This document shows, piece by piece, positions 60,642 through 64,000 of a stretch of 64,000 nucleotides of DNA. The DNA is from Coturnix japonica (Eukaryota > Chordata > Aves > Galliformes > Phasianidae). The translations under genes and the position numbers were made by a program. The stretch is from NCBI RefSeq assembly GCF_001577835.2, contig NC_029519.1, positions 74,644,440 through 74,708,439 of the forward strand, in the 5' to 3' direction. Each line of letters opens with the position of its first letter. Position 1 is the first letter of the stretch. The notes beneath the pieces were generated by a model. It saw only the letters and a program-made list of their open reading frames with translations. It did not search any database and was not told the DNA's origin.

Positions 60642-60859
60642 CTGTTACACTGTGCTTTACCCAGTCAGAAAAACACAACAGCGCTGCAATGATTTGGACA
60701 GTGAATCTGGAGTCCAGGAGCCCACATGAGTGACCAGAATCCCCCAGCAGCCAACATGAAATCACTGCTAAATGCCCACCAGAACATGGAGCCCATGAAT
60801 TAAAGGTTCAGGCCTACGGCTGTAGAACAGGACGAGTTCTGAAAGCAAATGGGAACAGG

Positions 60860-62875
60860 CTTTTTTTAAAGAGTTTTATTTGTGAGTAGAACTTAATTGA
60901 TACAAGAGAAAGAAAAACACAGGACTTTAATTTGCCCCGGAGTGTGTAACCATAGCATACATGACTACGTTCCATCGGTAATACAAAGAATTAAAAGAAC
61001 AAACTACAAAATTTGAAATTAAAAGTCATTGCATATGTGGTCAGAGATAAATGGAGGGACTCCATTAATGAACTGAAACATAGAGCAATTAGTCATTTAA
61101 TTACGACCCTGCAATAGAACACAAGTTAGCAAAATAAGTATTGTATGCTTCCTAGTGTACAGAGGACATACAAGGTTAATTACAAGCTGAAAGCCATTAG
61201 TGCCATGCAGCCCTGACTAACCATGGCTGTTCAGGGGTCTCTCTCGCACAGTGAGTTACTGCTGCTCCTATTCCCACCGCACCTCTACCCATCCCAACCG
61301 GGCAAGGTCCCATTCCTCACAGCATTCAATGCTGCTTGGAAAGCTCTGCTCATCTGAAGCCTTACAGCCCTGATTGCCATTCCATTTTCCCTTCACTGTC
61401 TGAAACCAACCCAAGGTTCCAACGCCCCAGGCCTAATATAGGCCTCTCTGACCCCCAGCTGCTGAACCCATCTCTCCTCTGATGCTTTCTACTACATGAA
61501 TTGTAAGGCATTAAATTCTCCGCTGCTGACATTGTCCTGACATTGACACCACGTGCTGTTTGCTGCACATACTGCCCTCTCCCATACAGGAGTTTTCAAT
61601 GTTTCTGTTGTTAAACCCAGAAGTGCCGCCACTGGGAGGCGATGGCCGTCCTGCCTGGGGCTGGGACAAGGACAGTGCGCCGGGGGAATCCTGCCAGCCT
61701 CACCTCTCATTGTCAGACTACTTACACAATTAGTGATAGACGGAAGCATGGCAGTAACTGGAGAGGAGTTAATTCAGTAGTGAAAGTGAGTTTCTTGACC
61801 ATGCTACATATTAAACAAACATTTATAGCAAACGTCTGTGAAAATACATCCTTAGGAGGGTTAGCTGGAATTCCTGTACTTTACTGCTGGCAACAAGAAC
61901 AACAGAATAAAGAAATACCAGTTGTGAGATTTTTTTGTAAGTGACAATAATAGCAAAACAAGGTTCGATGCTCAGCGTAACACATTTACATTTCCATCAC
62001 GGGAAGAAATAGGAGCAAAATGCTGCAGACAGGGATCTGTGCAGCAGGTCTGCACGTGCACCCCAGCTACTTTTGAACAGGTGGGACAAACCCATGCTAA
62101 GGCCTAAAGTGCAGCCGACCGGGCTTCGCATCAGCAAGGACTGACCTTATAACTGCACCCAGCAGCCAAATCGTGTCTGGCAGATTCCTGGGGAGCCGAT
62201 TTCCCTCCAGCTGCATTAATTCCCTGCACAGGGCTCCACCGTCAGCACACAGCGCCAGCAAACAGCCGCGGTTACTTCAGTCCTACAGCAGGATGGTTTC
62301 AACGCTTCCATTTTGTTACTACGGTCAGAAGCGGGGAAAAAGGGAGGGAGGAATGGATAGTCAGAAAGCTTCACTACAACCTGGTCTGTAACCACAAGAT
62401 CGCAAAGCTCACACGTCAGCTCAAGAGCGTATCCCCCTGGAAACACCACTGCAAAGCGTCCTCGCTGAAAGTCACCAGTTAACAAGAAATTTACTTATGA
62501 CTCGGAGCAGAATTTTTGCTCCTGGTAAGCAATTTGTGTTGCACTCTTAATGGCAAAAGCTTGGTTTTACTCTTTGTAAAGCGGTGTAGGCTTTAAGGTA
62601 TAAATAGTGATTCAACGCCTCTACATGGAAGTCATTTACATTTGCTTAGAAATTGGGATCAGATCGGTGGTAGCTGCTGAAAACACAGGATTAGCACCTT
62701 TTTTGGCTGTTAATTTCTGGTTATAACCTTAAACGATCAAGCCATAACTTGAGGGGCTGGTTGGATTACTTGCTGCATTCATGGACATAATAAGACAAAA
62801 CACTCAGTACAATCTGGTACATTCTAGTGGTTAATGAATTTTAAAACATGACAGTGTTTCTGCAGTGCTTGGCCT
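60860..62875 (-). other. ADD1: ADD1 3' UTR
   Basis: Non-coding DNA between the ADD1 stop (62876-62878) and the probable poly(A) signal. No other gene or recognised repeat was seen. The short frames in it do not resemble proteins. The extent is inferred from the poly(A) signal. Confidence 0.55.
60875..60880 (-). terminator. ADD1: ADD1 poly(A) signal
   Basis: On the minus strand AATAAAACTC, about 2.0 kb downstream of the ADD1 stop codon. It is the only good AATAAA on that strand in the expected place, 233 bp from the convergent MFSD10 signal. Confidence 0.6.
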
Positions 62876-63196
62876 TTAGGAGTCACTCTTCTTTTTGCTC
62901 TTCTTCAGGAAGGAAGGAGTGCGAAACTTCTTTTTCTTTTTGGATGGGGACTTTCCTGGAGATTCATCGCTGCCTGCATCAGCCGCCGTCCCCTCCTCAG
63001 CTGTTGGAGTCGTCGGCTCTTCCGCAGGCTGAGGCTGGGGTTCCTTATCTGCTGCCGCAGGTGATTCTGTTTGGACACATCTTCATCGCATCTCCCTTCC
63101 TCCTTTCCTAAGGGAGGGAAGCTGAGTGCTTCTGAAGGCTCATCGGGGGTGAGATCTGGGAGGGTTTGCTTCAAAGTTGCAGCATCACTGTCATCT
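62876..63196 (-). CDS. ADD1: alpha-adducin, last coding exon (partial gene, reading frame disrupted)
   Basis: Alpha-adducin caps actin barbed ends and recruits spectrin to actin at the membrane skeleton. The acceptor is CTACAG just before 63196. The exon opens with DDSDAATLKQTLPDLTPDEP then SEALSFPPLGKEE, a close match to human ADD1. It closes, in another frame, with EEGTAADAGSDESPGKSPS then KKKKKFRTPSFLKKSKKKSD, the calmodulin- and PKC-regulated MARCKS-like tail, and stop 62876-62878. The two parts are one base out of register; the switch lies between about 63065 and 63083, near an AAA run (63070-63072). As written, the incoming frame would run on to a stop at about 62905 and lose the basic tail. 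A homopolymer sequencing error is the likeliest cause. The earlier exons lie beyond the right edge. Confidence 0.9.
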
Positions 63197-64000
63197 CTGT
63201 AGGTCTGGTCCTGCTGTGTCTCTAATGGACGGACAGATAACAGCACAGTTAGCTCAGCGTGTCCCCGGCACACAGAAAACCAAGCAAGTGACGGTATGTG
63301 CTCTCTATAAAATAATAAACTAAAATATTTACTTCACGTGAAAGCCTTCGTAATAGGTTAATAGGTCTGTTCTTCCTTAGCTTTCAGCACAGAGACAGAA
63401 ATAAAACATTTAAACGTGTTTGGTTTTGTTCCAAACCACAGAGGAGCTAAAGCTGAACCGCGCTCTGTGGGCGTCAGGCAGCAGGAACGGAACTGCTGAG
63501 ACTCAGAGTCACTGAACCACCCAGGTTGGAAAAGACCTTAAAGACGTCTCACTTCTGTCTCATGGGTGACATCTGTAAGCAACACGACATGTGAGCCTAC
63601 AGTTTTCATTGGCATTGAAGGCAGCGTCATGAATATTCAGCATCTTGACTTTCCCTTTTGTTTCTACCTGCTGGGATAGCAGGAATTGCTGATTTTAACT
63701 ACTGCCCACTGCTGGCGTGCCAGCTTTTAACTGCCACGTGTGGATTTGCATAATGTTCTTTTCCATGAGATCTATGGGATGTAATTTATTAATATCTTTT
63801 CCTATCACAAAGGCTTCACTGCTTTTGCGAGATATGTGAATATAAGTTATGGACTCTGGCCATGTAAGTAAAGCCCATGTAGTTTATCCAATTAAAAGAG
63901 CTCAGCAGGTTACGCGATTCAGCAGCTCTCAGCCCTGGATGAAGGAGGGTCAATGATCCCCATCCAGAGGTGAATTTCAGCACTGCCCTCCAACCTGGAG
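63197..64000 (-). other. ADD1: ADD1 intron upstream of the last coding exon
   Basis: About 800 bp up to the window edge. No earlier ADD1 exon was found. It contains one short CR1 end near 63506. Confidence 0.65.
63506..63550 (-). mobile_element. short CR1 3'-end fragment
   Basis: GAGTCACTGAACCACCCAGG, then TTGGAAAAGACCTTAAAGAC, a reversed CR1 terminus. In the ADD1 intron at the right edge of the window. Confidence 0.65.

Overview
This window is ordinary vertebrate nuclear DNA, almost certainly from a bird and most likely a galliform or close relative. The basis for that is the dozen CR1 LINE fragments with typical avian 3' ends, the compact gene spacing, and the gene order. The order GRK4 - NOP14 - MFSD10 - ADD1 is the one found next to HTT on human 4p16.3, and from memory the block is on chicken chromosome 4. 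The exact species cannot be told from the sequence. A 20-base run of N at 1904-1923 is an assembly gap.

Layout. (1) 1-20912, minus strand: the 5' part of GRK4, nine coding exons for 306 codons. It runs from the start codon into the kinase domain, just before the catalytic Asp-Leu-Lys-Pro block; the rest lies beyond the left edge. Its first intron is about 9.8 kb and holds three CR1 copies. (2) About 20600-21615: a CpG-rich head-to-head promoter shared by GRK4 and NOP14, with two opposed ZNF143/Staf-type sites, four TCTCGCG boxes and a YY1-type site. (3) 21616-40070, plus: NOP14 complete, 18 coding exons, 878 residues, with a poly(A) signal. (4) 41400-60641, plus: MFSD10, with a CpG-rich non-coding first exon and 12 coding exons (461 residues) plus a poly(A) signal. 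(5) 60875-63196, minus: the 3' UTR and last coding exon of ADD1, convergent with MFSD10.

The exon models were built by hand. I translated both strands, matched the peptides to the remembered human families, and required GT-AG borders with phases that join. Every GRK4, NOP14 and MFSD10 junction kept frame. The ADD1 last exon does not: the reading frame that enters it differs by one base from the frame that encodes the conserved basic tail.

The genes do not form a pathway. GRK4 desensitises G-protein-coupled receptors, NOP14 builds the small ribosomal subunit in the nucleolus, MFSD10 is a 12-helix membrane transporter, and ADD1 caps actin at the spectrin skeleton. I found no undescribed biological system. 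The items most worth a second look are the ADD1 frame break, the promoter site architecture, a 17-bp minisatellite beside a purine-rich tract at the start of GRK4, and a retrocopy-like segment near MFSD10 exon 1.
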